Assembly (NCBI GenBank): GCA_024692905.1
Contig: JAILLY010000066.1
Coordinates: forward strand, 66,912 to 117,984
DNA length: 51,073 nucleotides
Direction of reading: 5' to 3'
Source of the DNA: Lachnospiraceae bacterium
Lineage (GTDB): Bacteria > Bacillota > Clostridia > Lachnospirales > Lachnospiraceae
Part shown: in pieces, positions 34,325 through 42,426 of the stretch
Position numbering within the stretch: the stretch's first letter is position 1
Layout: the number at the start of each line of letters is the position of its first letter
Notes under the pieces: generated by a model
What the model saw: the letters and a program-made list of their open reading frames with translations, nothing else
What the model was told of the DNA's origin: nothing
The model's database searches: none
Made by a program: the position numbers and the translations under genes

Positions 34325-36709
34325 TTATTCTTCCGTGATCATCCTGACGGGATCAAGGCCCCTTATCCTTCTGCCGGTAAACGCCGATGTAATGACGGCA
34401 GACCCGCATATTATAATAAAAGTCAAAAGATATGACGCCGGATTTATTGAAAAGTCAACTCTCTTAAATCCGAATATCCCGAATATCATGATACTCAGCT
34501 TTGTTCCGGAAGCCGTGGATGCCATAAGTCCCAGGATAAGCCCGATCACAACTCCGGGCAGGTTCGAGACGGTTGTCTGAAGGATAAGCTGGGAAGAAGT
34601 AAAACCAAGTGCCTTGCTGACGCCCAGATCTCGCCATTCCCTGTTTATCTGTGTCCGTATCACGAGTGCCTCCACAAATGCGGTTATCAGTATCGTGAGT
34701 ACGGCTATACCCATGGATATACCTTTCATTGCACCCTTTATGGTTCCTATGGTACTTTTGGTGGCCTCCTCCACATTAACTATATCAACATCCGGATATA
34801 TATCCTTAAATTCACTTTCAAAGGTCTTAAAAGAGAATCCGTCTTTAAGCTTTATGCTCCACGTCTTTTCATGAAACTTAGGACTTATCCTCTCCTGTCC
34901 GCCCTCGGTCATGAATCCCATCATTCCCATGTTATTGAATGTCTGGTTTAATCCGCATACTATGTATGAATCTTCCTTTTCCCCGCTCTTAATCATGACC
35001 ACATCTCCAACCTCTGCATGCAGTCTCCCTGCCGCATTCGTGGCAAGCACTACTTCATTATCATGTTTGGGCCATCTTCCTTCAACCAGCCCGCCGCCGT
35101 GGATGTTCTCCATATCGGTAAAACATCTTGTAGTAATGCTCTGCCTGCTTTTCCCGCGAGTATACTCATATGCCATATGATTGTCTCCGTATACATATTT
35201 CACGCTCGACATGGTCATAAGATTATTGTACATTGTCTCATCCCCGGAAACCTCAGCATCCTCAGCGATAAATCCTCCCATGTTCATGACGGCTTCGTCA
35301 TCATAGAAAAACGTATCGATCAAGCCAAACCCCGTCGTTGTGGATACGGTAAGAACGGCAGCGATAAAAATGATGCCAATCTTTGATGAGAATCTCCCGA
35401 AAGTTTCCTTAAGTGCCATAGTCAGCGGCACCGGAAGCCCGGTTGTATCAAACGGGAAGTGATTCTTCTTGAAATTATGCGCATTGATGCCTCCCCTCAA
35501 GGCTTCAAGTACAGACGTCTTCTTGTAGTCCATCCCCAACAGGAACGTGATCCCGGTTATTATCAGACATATCCCGATAACAACAATTGCCGCAATGCCC
35601 CAGAAAACAGGCTGGTTCCAGGACAGTCCCATAAGGAACAGCTGTATGACACCTATCCTGCCGATCAGCGCCGCCCCCGTCAAAACCCCCGAAACGCTTC
35701 CGATAACTGCTATAAGCAGCAACTGAGTAAGGAGGATCAAAACCAGTTCGTTGACGGTATAGCCGGAAGCCTCCATTATTGCCGTATTCTTCATGTTGGT
35801 CATTATAAAATTCTTAACGGAAAAATCGATTATAACGACAGCAATGATAAATATGATGAGTGCAAACAGCAATACGATGGCGACAACTATATACGGCATG
35901 ATCATCGTGGCTGTTTTCATAAGCGGAGCCGGAAGGAAATTAAAACTTGTACCCGGATATTCCGGGTGCGACGCAACATACTTAAGATCCCAGTCCACGA
36001 ATTCATTCATCATCATATCGGATATCTCATTAACATCCATATTCCTTTTTCTGGCCGTATTGGTGATCTTAAGGGCAAACCTCTTATTTTGCTGGGCTAC
36101 GCTTGAGGAATTTTCGAAGATCAGATCGTTATACAGACCGCGCGGAACAAAGGTCAGATAACTTCCGAGGTTCACGCTCGAACAGTAAAACATATCTTCA
36201 TTAAAGCCCTTGACCTTCATATCATAGATATTATCCCCGATCTTAAGCTGGATGATACTGCCCTCCGAAAATTCCGTACTGAGTGAAACGGGAAGAACGG
36301 CTTCATTTTCTTTAAGGCCCGAAATATCAATACTTGTCTTTTCGATAGTTCTTTTTTCATCCGATGCGCAGATGGTGAAGGAATACTCAACCCACTCTTT
36401 CTCACCTTTATGACGGTACTTGCAGTATGTTGATATGCAGTCGGTCATCTCATACCTGTCGATATATATATTGCCTTCTATTATCTCGGACAGTTTGGTA
36501 ACGGCGGGAGTATGGTCGCTTAAAAGGATCATAATATCCGCGCCGTTTATAAGATCATGATTGGTATCTATGACCCGCGGTGTTCCGTAAAGAAGTGAAC
36601 TGCTTATAAATATGAGCAGGGATGAAAGACAGGTCAGTATGAAGAAGGTAAACATATCCTTCCTCTGCTTTCTCATATTGTTTTTGGCGATAAAGAAATA
36701 TCTGTACAT
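34325..36709 (-). CDS. ABC exporter permease, MacB/FtsX superfamily
   Basis: 794 aa. An N-terminal helix (~18-42) precedes a first extracytoplasmic domain; helices around 270-300, 330-355 and 375-400 form a first FtsX core; a helix near 440-462 starts the second half, with another large outer domain and three C-terminal helices (~665-790, LGVSKALGFTSSQLIL and the closing TGRRIRGLDPVRMI). The duplicated FtsX layout suits large-substrate efflux (peptides, lipids, tetrapyrroles) rather than import. It lies 5 bp after the ATPase gene. Substrate unknown. Confidence 0.88.
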   Translation of the reverse strand: MYRYFFIAKNNMRKQRKDMFTFFILTCLSSLLIFISSSLLYGTPRVIDTNHDLINGADIMILLSDHTPAVTKLSEIIEGNIYIDRYEMTDCISTYCKYRHKGEKEWVEYSFTICASDEKRTIEKTSIDISGLKENEAVLPVSLSTEFSEGSIIQLKIGDNIYDMKVKGFNEDMFYCSSVNLGSYLTFVPRGLYNDLIFENSSSVAQQNKRFALKITNTARKRNMDVNEISDMMMNEFVDWDLKYVASHPEYPGTSFNFLPAPLMKTATMIMPYIVVAIVLLFALIIFIIAVVIIDFSVKNFIMTNMKNTAIMEASGYTVNELVLILLTQLLLIAVIGSVSGVLTGAALIGRIGVIQLFLMGLSWNQPVFWGIAAIVVIGICLIITGITFLLGMDYKKTSVLEALRGGINAHNFKKNHFPFDTTGLPVPLTMALKETFGRFSSKIGIIFIAAVLTVSTTTGFGLIDTFFYDDEAVMNMGGFIAEDAEVSGDETMYNNLMTMSSVKYVYGDNHMAYEYTRGKSRQSITTRCFTDMENIHGGGLVEGRWPKHDNEVVLATNAAGRLHAEVGDVVMIKSGEKEDSYIVCGLNQTFNNMGMMGFMTEGGQERISPKFHEKTWSIKLKDGFSFKTFESEFKDIYPDVDIVNVEEATKSTIGTIKGAMKGISMGIAVLTILITAFVEALVIRTQINREWRDLGVSKALGFTSSQLILQTTVSNLPGVVIGLILGLMASTASGTKLSIMIFGIFGFKRVDFSINPASYLLTFIIICGSAVITSAFTGRRIRGLDPVRMITEE

Positions 36710-36714
36710 AACCC

Positions 36715-37524
36715 TTACCAGCCCATATTCTGAAGGAACCCTTTAAGCCGTCCGTAACGTTCCTTTGCTTCTTCAAGTTTCGGATTGCTCACGTCCTTGT
36801 GATCACCTGCGTAAGGTCCCAAGTCTATCTCATCCGATATCACACCGTCAGATAAATAGATGACCCTGTTGCCGCGCTCGGCTGCCATTATCGTATGCGT
36901 GACCATCACGATACTCTGGCCCTCATTATTCAGACCGGTAAGTATATTAAGCACGTTTTCAGTATTCTGGGAATTAAGAGCACCTGTCGGTTCATCGGCA
37001 TACAGGATCTCAGGCCTGTTTATCACACCGCGTACGACCGCGACCCTCTGCTGCTGTCCGCCGGACATCTGCGTCGGGAATTTGTTCCAGTCACTTTCTC
37101 CTATCTCAACACTTTCAAGGAGCGTCTTTGCCCTTTCGGCGATCTCTTTTCTGCTGCTGCTCTTAAGGAGCCCGCACACCATGATATTATCGAGCGCACT
37201 CATGCTGTCATTTAAGTAATTCTGCTGAAATACAAATCCCACATGATCACGCCTGAACTTAGCCAGTGCGTCATTGCCAAATCCCGAGATCTCAGTCTCC
37301 TCCCCTCCGGTATAATAGGTTATCTTTCCGATGCTCGGGCGGTCCATTCCGGACAGGGCATACAAAAGCGTGCTCTTACCCGAACCCGAATTTCCCATTA
37401 TGACCGTAAAGTCACCCTTATAGATCGAAAGATTCAGATTCTTCAGTACATGCTGCTGCACCGTATCATTTGAAAATGTCTTGGAAAGATCCGTTGCCTT
37501 AAGTATTACTTCCTTATTGCTCAT
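36715..37524 (-). CDS. ABC exporter ATPase, MacB/LolD type
   Basis: 269 aa. All nucleotide-binding motifs are present: Walker A MGNSGSGKSTLLYALSG, Q-loop FVFQQNYLNDSMSALDN, signature MSGGQQQRVAVVRGV, Walker B EILYADEPTGALNSQN and the H-loop MVTHTI. The YADEPTGALNS string is typical of the MacB/LolD/YtrE clade that powers FtsX-like permeases. It lies 3 bp downstream of the adaptor and 5 bp upstream of the permease. It would supply energy for the adaptor-permease exporter. Confidence 0.94.
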   Translation of the reverse strand: MSNKEVILKATDLSKTFSNDTVQQHVLKNLNLSIYKGDFTVIMGNSGSGKSTLLYALSGMDRPSIGKITYYTGGEETEISGFGNDALAKFRRDHVGFVFQQNYLNDSMSALDNIMVCGLLKSSSRKEIAERAKTLLESVEIGESDWNKFPTQMSGGQQQRVAVVRGVINRPEILYADEPTGALNSQNTENVLNILTGLNNEGQSIVMVTHTIMAAERGNRVIYLSDGVISDEIDLGPYAGDHKDVSNPKLEEAKERYGRLKGFLQNMGW

Positions 37525-37527
37525 ACC

Positions 37528-38940
37528 TTATTTTACCTTTATATCCATTCCGTCAGAAAGTTCCGTCGTGTCATTCCAAATAACAACATCTCCATCGACA
37601 ATGCCCGATATTATCTGGACCGTATCGGCATTCTTAATTCCGGTCACAACATTCACCCTGACAGCTTTTTTATCACGTGCCACATAGACATAGTCACCGT
37701 TCTCATCCGTACCGAGTGCATCCGCGGGTATACGCAGCACGTCCTCCACATCGGCCGTATTGATATATGCCTTGACCTCAAGGCCTATGATTATCTCATC
37801 ATCCGGCTCGTCAAGGGTTATCTCTATGCCGATATTTGAGGCCTGTTCCGCATTCGTGCCGGTCATGCCTTCGATGCGTGTGACTGTTCCGGAATAATCA
37901 TTTCCCCTTATCTTAACAGATGCCGTCTGCCCCTTATCAATACTGTCTATATCATACTTGTTTACGCTGCATCTGACCACTATTTCCTCAGTGGATTCAA
38001 GAGTCAGTACCGGCGTTCCCTCATTCACGGTCTCTCCTTCGGTAGCATTTATCATGGTCACAACGCCGTCATGATCTGCAACGATACCGCCTCTTGCCAT
38101 CTTAAGATGCTCTATCTTCTCACCCGCCTCAAGATCGTTTGCCGATTTAAGGACCTCTATGCGTTCACGGTCGGCATCTGTCAGGGTACCGGAATAAGAT
38201 GATATCTTCTGGCTGCTCATCTCGGCCCTTCGCTCCTTATATCCGGCAAGCTGCATATTAAGGCGCTCAACTTCCTCCTCCATCCTTAAGATATCCGGAT
38301 CGTACTGCTGAGCATATGTGTTATTCTGGATCTGCTTAAGTACAGAGTCCCTGTTTCCGTACAGTATATCATCTTCATCCGTGATAAGAGCCCTGTCGGG
38401 ATCATCGCAGTTTATAAGCTCTATCTGGAGCCTCGCACCCTCGCTTGCAAGCTCCGCTCTTCTTGCATTTATCGCGTCCTTAAGCTCAAGTATCCTGGTT
38501 TCGGTATCATGTATCTGTCCGTCAAGACCGGCAAGCCGGCCGGCTGCTTCACTGTACAGTCCCGCATTCCTGTCTCCGGCCTGCATGCTTCCGTCATACC
38601 CGTCGCGGGCCGACTGCATGTTATAACCGGTGAGGTTTATCATATACTCAAGATAATCCTCATCATATGAAATAAGCAGGTCGCCCTTATTCACATGGTC
38701 GCCCTGCTTGATATGTACCGTAGCTATGCGTACTTCGGCGGGCGTGTAGTAGGTCTTCTTTTCATTTGTACCCACATTGCCGTTAAGTTCTATCGATGAA
38801 CTCATCGGGCCCCGGTCAGCCGTATATGAATTAACGGCCATTGCTGCATTTACGTTCATCGACACGGATACTACGGCCACCGCACATGCCGCTATCCCGC
38901 CTGCTATGACTTTCTTTTTGTTTTCCTTAAACAGTTTCAT
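37528..38940 (-). CDS. Efflux adaptor (HlyD/MacA family)
   Basis: 470 aa. An N-terminal membrane anchor (~10-33) is followed by a split biotinyl-lipoyl-like domain (VHIKQGDHVNKGDLLISYD and GIVADHDGVVTMINATEGETV, the latter quoted in part as HDGVVTMINATEGETV), a long helical/coiled-coil hairpin in between (~125-285), and a beta-barrel domain with LTLESTEEIVVRCSVNKYDI in part. This is the membrane-fusion-protein plan used with MacB-type permeases; in a Gram-positive it would bridge the membrane and the wall. The gene follows a 111 bp gap with a likely regulated promoter, and is first of the adaptor-ATPase-permease-regulator-kinase block. Confidence 0.9.
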   Translation of the reverse strand: MKLFKENKKKVIAGGIAACAVAVVSVSMNVNAAMAVNSYTADRGPMSSSIELNGNVGTNEKKTYYTPAEVRIATVHIKQGDHVNKGDLLISYDEDYLEYMINLTGYNMQSARDGYDGSMQAGDRNAGLYSEAAGRLAGLDGQIHDTETRILELKDAINARRAELASEGARLQIELINCDDPDRALITDEDDILYGNRDSVLKQIQNNTYAQQYDPDILRMEEEVERLNMQLAGYKERRAEMSSQKISSYSGTLTDADRERIEVLKSANDLEAGEKIEHLKMARGGIVADHDGVVTMINATEGETVNEGTPVLTLESTEEIVVRCSVNKYDIDSIDKGQTASVKIRGNDYSGTVTRIEGMTGTNAEQASNIGIEITLDEPDDEIIIGLEVKAYINTADVEDVLRIPADALGTDENGDYVYVARDKKAVRVNVVTGIKNADTVQIISGIVDGDVVIWNDTTELSDGMDIKVK

Positions 38941-38983
38941 ACTTCCGCCTCCGGATGAATATACAGTTCCCTGTTACATACCC

Positions 38984-39014
38984 ATCATACAATGTGCGAA
39001 GGCGGAAGTCTTAA
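38984..39014 (-). promoter_or_regulatory. Candidate promoter of the exporter operon
   Basis: Minus strand holds TATGAT (38984-38989), one mismatch from consensus -10, with AAGACT 17 bp upstream (39007-39012) as a poor -35. A weak -35 beside tandem direct repeats fits an activator-dependent promoter. GGAGGCGGAAGT lies before the adaptor ATG. Confidence 0.5.
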
Positions 39015-39015
39015 C

Positions 39016-39048
39016 CTGTATCCTGTCTGTTCCTTAACTGTTTCTTAA
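39016..39048 (-). promoter_or_regulatory. Tandem 11 bp direct repeats, likely OmpR-type regulator operator
   Basis: On the minus strand, TTAAGAAACAG is followed immediately by TTAAGGAACAG, and a third, degenerate 11-mer (ACAGGATACAG) continues the phase; another TTAAG lies just beyond (39010-39014). An 11 bp period puts half-sites on the same DNA face. It lies directly upstream of the candidate -35 for the exporter genes, whose operon encodes an OmpR-family regulator. Confidence 0.6.
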
Positions 39049-39051
39049 ATC

Positions 39052-40686
39052 CTATTCCTGAAAATCACAGGTTACCATGACCTTATGGTCATACCACTTG
39101 CCCTTGGTTCCGATAAGTGCCACATCGAATTCCTCTCCGAGTACAGGAACCGGAATATCGAACCCGTTTACGGTTTCGACAGTACCGTCATCGTAAGTAA
39201 CCTCATCCTCGGTGGGCTCAAGAAGGACCGCACCGTCCTTTGCCGCGTCCTCAGCCGTTCCGGGGAACAGATTTAATATCCCGTCTCCCGCAAGGCTTAC
39301 ATGAATGGTCATCTCTCCGTCCTTAACAGTCAGCGTGCCCATATCGTCAAGTGCTTCATTTACATGGAACATGCTGCTGTCTGTGGTGAACTTTGCCATA
39401 TATTCTCCGTCGGGTACCGATGCATTACCGGAAGCATCCGCGGCACCGGCTGCAAGCGGTTCGGAATCAAAAGCCGCGATCGTGTGGTTTGCATAAATTT
39501 CCTGAACGTTCTCGATGCGTCCAAGGCCCGCGATCTGACAATCTACAGAATCGAAGTTTCCGGAAGCAACGAACATGCTCTTCCATGAATCCTCTTCATC
39601 ACCCGCCATATCGTTATTGGCGTGATCACCGGCAACTACCATGAGCGGCCTTAAGATGACCTTCTTATAACCGGCCTCAGCTACCTTGTCAATAACAACA
39701 TCGCAGGCAGTCTCCTCGGGCTCACCTTCAACGGTCCCAACAAACACATTATCATAACCAAGCTCAGCCATCTGGGTCTGCATCTGGGAATAGGTGACCT
39801 TCGCATTATGCGATGTACCGTGTCCCATAAGTACGAGTGCGGTACCGTCAGCGGCTGCTGCTGCCGCATCATCATATCCTGCCACACTCATGGCTTCGGC
39901 AACTACGAAACCTGCAACGGCTTCCTTATCTTCATTTACTTCACCTGCATCACTTCCGACTTCACCAAGCAGAGGCTCGGCAACTCTTATAGACTCAAAT
40001 TTATCTGCATACGCTTCAAGCGCTTCGATCATCTCGTCATATTCGGCACCGTGCATGAGATGTGTAGGCTGCACCAAAAGATTCTTAACACCGTTTTCGA
40101 CCGCACGCTCAAGTGCCTGGTCCATATTATCGATCTTCTCGCCATCCCTCGCCTGTATATGGTTTATTATTATCTGCGAAGTAAAGGCACGCCTTACGGC
40201 CCATTCGGGATTGGCATCTGCCACAGCCTTCTCTATGCCGCCTATATCTTCTGTACGGCTGTCATTGAACGATGTACCGAAACTTACGACAAGTATCTCA
40301 TTCTCACCTATATCATCAGCATTGAGAGGATCGTCAAGGGAAGCATCGCCTGTGTCCCTTCCGAAATAATCGGGATCGGCATTTTCACCCTCTACGAGTT
40401 CCTTCTGCTCATCGGTAAGCGCATCCCACGCCTCCTTCGCCGCAGCACACTGTGCGTCGGTTTCATCTGTCCTCTCCTGAACATAGATCGCATCGATAAG
40501 GTCCGCAACTTTCTTAGCCGCTTCAAGATCATCTACCACTTCTTCCTCCTGTCCGGGAGCTGTCTCCTCAGCCGCTTCATCAGTGATCCCCGAATCATTG
40601 ATGTTTACATTGACCGTTCCGCAGCCTGCAAGAAGCACGGCAGCCACACCTGCACCAATGATGACCGATAGAATCTTCTTTTTCAT
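39052..40686 (-). CDS. cbiK: Exported lipoprotein sirohydrochlorin cobaltochelatase (CbiK family)
   Basis: 544 aa. A signal peptide with lipobox LLAGC (Cys22) predicts a surface-anchored protein. Residues ~50-105 are a FIVAR-like helical segment (AWDALTDEQKELVEG). Residues 130-~405 are the CbiK chelatase fold: ILVVSFGTSFNDSR, VQPTHLMHGAEYDEM (His209/His212), LMGHGTSHNAKVTY (His289) and the PLMVVAGDHANNDM segment; these histidines bind the metal in CbiK. The C-terminal ~120 residues are an extra beta-type domain (GTLTVKDGEMTIHVSL) of unknown role. The family inserts Co2+ into sirohydrochlorin. It is first behind the cobalamin riboswitch, with AAAGGAGG before the ATG. Confidence 0.88.
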   Translation of the reverse strand: MKKKILSVIIGAGVAAVLLAGCGTVNVNINDSGITDEAAEETAPGQEEEVVDDLEAAKKVADLIDAIYVQERTDETDAQCAAAKEAWDALTDEQKELVEGENADPDYFGRDTGDASLDDPLNADDIGENEILVVSFGTSFNDSRTEDIGGIEKAVADANPEWAVRRAFTSQIIINHIQARDGEKIDNMDQALERAVENGVKNLLVQPTHLMHGAEYDEMIEALEAYADKFESIRVAEPLLGEVGSDAGEVNEDKEAVAGFVVAEAMSVAGYDDAAAAAADGTALVLMGHGTSHNAKVTYSQMQTQMAELGYDNVFVGTVEGEPEETACDVVIDKVAEAGYKKVILRPLMVVAGDHANNDMAGDEEDSWKSMFVASGNFDSVDCQIAGLGRIENVQEIYANHTIAAFDSEPLAAGAADASGNASVPDGEYMAKFTTDSSMFHVNEALDDMGTLTVKDGEMTIHVSLAGDGILNLFPGTAEDAAKDGAVLLEPTEDEVTYDDGTVETVNGFDIPVPVLGEEFDVALIGTKGKWYDHKVMVTCDFQE

Positions 40687-40726
40687 AATCTACTCCTCCT
40701 TTAATATATCAATTGTATTTCCTGAC

Positions 40727-40760
40727 ACAAAAACAGCTCAAACGGGATCCCCGGATGAGC
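40727..40760 (-). terminator. Rho-independent terminator, likely riboswitch expression platform
   Basis: Minus strand: GCTCA-tc-CGGG-gat-CCCG-tt-TGAGC followed by TGTTTTTGT, a two-tier stem with a U-rich tract. It lies ~80 nt past the aptamer and 41 nt before the cbiK ATG, where a B12-induced terminator would be expected. Confidence 0.65.
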
Positions 40761-40773
40761 ACGCACAATAACA

Positions 40774-40791
40774 GGACCCCCTAAAGGGTCC
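40774..40791 (-). other. Hairpin between aptamer and terminator
   Basis: GGACCC-TTTAGG-GGGTCC on the minus strand forms a 6 bp stem with no U tract after it. It could be part of the antiterminator or kissing-loop region of the riboswitch expression platform; its role is not readable from sequence alone. Confidence 0.4.
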
Positions 40792-40840
40792 GGTCATACG
40801 GTACGATCAGTTACTCGTGACCCGGAATGATTCCTGTACC

Positions 40841-41020
40841 GGCAAACGGCAGGTCTCCTGGCTCATACATCATCATATGACAGCCTGCCTTCCCGGGTTT
40901 CCCCAGTGACTTTGGTCATACCAAAACGGCAGCCATACTCCGTATTTACAGTGACGAGTTCGCACAGGCCTTGCACCTGTTTCCCTTTTAACCCCGGATA
41001 AAACCGTGGCACCGCCAGCC
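40841..41020 (-). promoter_or_regulatory. Cobalamin (adenosylcobalamin) riboswitch aptamer
   Basis: The minus strand carries the conserved order: GGTGCC start, TTAAAAGGGAA, a GGTGCAAGGCC segment, ACTCGTCACTGTAA, GTCACTGGG with AACCCGGGAAGGC, and the B12 box GAGCCAGGAGACCTGCC at 40848-40864. These are defining elements of the cobalamin riboswitch. It precedes cbiK by ~155 nt and should reduce downstream expression when adenosylcobalamin is plentiful, probably by promoting the terminator at 40727-40760. Confidence 0.96.
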
Positions 41021-41043
41021 TTCATTATTCAAGAGCATTACTG

Positions 41044-41072
41044 ATTCTATCACAATCCATGACATGATTCAA
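41044..41072 (-). promoter_or_regulatory. Promoter for the riboswitch-cbiK transcript
   Basis: Minus strand TTGAAT (41067-41072), 17 bp spacer, TAGAAT (41044-41049) with TG one base before (extended -10). Predicted start near 41037, leaving ~17 nt before the aptamer and a ~350 nt leader to cbiK. The -35 overlaps the hairpin stem that follows the coiled-coil gene. Confidence 0.7.
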
Positions 41073-41096
41073 CCCGGACTTAATAGCCCGGGTTGA
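41069..41096 (-). terminator. Strong hairpin after the coiled-coil gene, U tract weak
   Basis: TCAACCCGG and CCGGGTTGA pair over 9 bp around a 10 nt loop, 35 bp past the coiled-coil gene stop. No T run follows, so termination is uncertain, but its position between two units fits. Confidence 0.45.
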
Positions 41097-41130
41097 TGAT
41101 ATATCTATATTTGATCCGTTCATCCAAAAC

Positions 41131-42276
41131 CTATATTGAAACATCCACGGCCGGAACCGGAGCGGATGCTCCTGAATCAGCCGATCCTGCTATGGCTCCG
41201 GCAGACGATACAGACACCGATGCGGATCCGAACGCAGACATTGACTGAGAAGCCCCAAACGCACCTGACATACCTGAAGAGATACCTGATGCTCCGGCGG
41301 AACTCCTGCCGTCAATATTTTTATATACACTCTTTAAATATTCCATATCGGCCTTCATAAGGGCCTTCTGCTCTGAAAAGCGGTGCTTGGTCTTTAGTTT
41401 TTCCAGTTCCTCTTCACTCATATGAGGATCGACAATCTCCATTGCATCTATCACCTCGGACATTTCGCGGAGCATCTCGCTCTCTTCATCGCTCATCTCT
41501 TCGGCGAACTCATCCATCTGCTCAAGCATCTTTTCCTGTGTAGCTTCTATCTTTTTATCCATCTCCTCACGAAGTTTCTCGGCTTCCTCCTTCATGAGTT
41601 CGGTCTGTTCGTCTATCTTTTCAAACTGCCTTTCGGTGATCTCATCCTTTACGGCGTTAAGCACATCGCTTTTGTTGCTTTCCCCGATCTCTTCCATCTT
41701 CTTTAGCATCTCATCGCGCTTTTGCGTATTGGCGACCATCTCCTCAAGCTTAAGATTATTCTGCTTGCGTTCGGCAACCACTTCTATCTTCCTTGCATGG
41801 GTCAGCGCCACCTGAAGTTCATCACCGTCATCCCCTGCCGCAGCCAGTTTACGCTTTATCTCGCTCACCTTACGCTTGGCTGCAATTACCGCCTGGCCCG
41901 CACTCAGCGAGGTCTTGGCGCGTTGTATCTTGTTTGATACTTCCTTGAAATTATATATCTTGCCGCTGTCAAGCAGCTTGTCTTTCTTATCTTCCTCTTT
42001 CCCGGCCTCCTCAGCCTCATTTGTATTTTCCTTAACAAGAGTCAGCGGGTTTGAGCGCTCTTTTTCAAACAGGTTCCTTAACTGGTCCTGCATCTGCTTT
42101 CTCACGGATGTCCTCGCATCTTCACCCTGTCCGCCCGAAACAAGCCCGGCGATCCCGGGTGCACCCGGATTTATGCTGCGATCCTTAAGCCCGGCATTCA
42201 TCATACCCGGCTGTTTTATATTGTTCTGTCTGTTGTATACGGGATTAAAGAAAACCTGATTATATGTAATCCTCAT
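41131..42276 (-). CDS. Coiled-coil protein of unknown function
   Basis: 381 aa; no family recognised. The ATG at 42276 is chosen over one five codons earlier because GGAGGG lies 7 nt before it. The N-terminus (MRITYNQVFFNPVYNRQNN) is polar, without a signal peptide or membrane helix. Residues ~100-320 are highly charged and predicted helical, rich in Glu, Lys and Met (EELREEMDKKIEATQEKMLEQ in part), suggesting a long coiled coil. The last ~55 residues are Ser/Ala/Gly-rich low complexity and end APVPAVDVSI. It is probably cytoplasmic and structural or a scaffold; similar plan to phage or flagellar-assembly helper proteins is possible but not supported. It is transcribed alone from a 150 bp upstream gap. 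Confidence 0.8.
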   Translation of the reverse strand: MRITYNQVFFNPVYNRQNNIKQPGMMNAGLKDRSINPGAPGIAGLVSGGQGEDARTSVRKQMQDQLRNLFEKERSNPLTLVKENTNEAEEAGKEEDKKDKLLDSGKIYNFKEVSNKIQRAKTSLSAGQAVIAAKRKVSEIKRKLAAAGDDGDELQVALTHARKIEVVAERKQNNLKLEEMVANTQKRDEMLKKMEEIGESNKSDVLNAVKDEITERQFEKIDEQTELMKEEAEKLREEMDKKIEATQEKMLEQMDEFAEEMSDEESEMLREMSEVIDAMEIVDPHMSEEELEKLKTKHRFSEQKALMKADMEYLKSVYKNIDGRSSAGASGISSGMSGAFGASQSMSAFGSASVSVSSAGAIAGSADSGASAPVPAVDVSI

Positions 42277-42356
42277 CCGTCTACCCTCCATGTATAAGGC
42301 ATTGTCTTAATAATGCCGTCCGATCCTTCCCTGGATCCGAATGGAAATTTTCGGTT

Positions 42357-42362
42357 ATTATA
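42357..42362 (-). promoter_or_regulatory. Candidate -10 for the coiled-coil gene
   Basis: Within the 150 bp A/T-rich gap, the minus strand has TATATATAAT with a perfect TATAAT, ~81 bp before the ATG. No convincing -35 is present at 16-18 bp, so this is tentative. The gap also has a weak AAAAAC/GTTTTT hairpin (42395-42410) after the flavoprotein gene. Confidence 0.35.
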
Positions 42363-42426
42363 TATATCGGAGATAAACTTAATATGTTTATACCAAAAAC
42401 ATGAGTTTTTACAGAAATGAATTTAC

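Noticed and set aside
38941..39051. A second cobalamin riboswitch ahead of the exporter genes
   Set aside because: No B12 box or aptamer blocks; the 111 bp gap holds direct repeats and a promoter instead.
39794..40671. Two plus-strand frames (191 and 287 codons) over cbiK
   Set aside because: The minus strand encodes a signal peptide and a CbiK fold here; the plus-strand frames show no motif.
42395..42410. Short AAAAAC/GTTTTT hairpin as terminator of the flavoprotein gene
   Set aside because: Only A/T-rich pairs and one G-C, with no U tract after it; too weak to list as a terminator.
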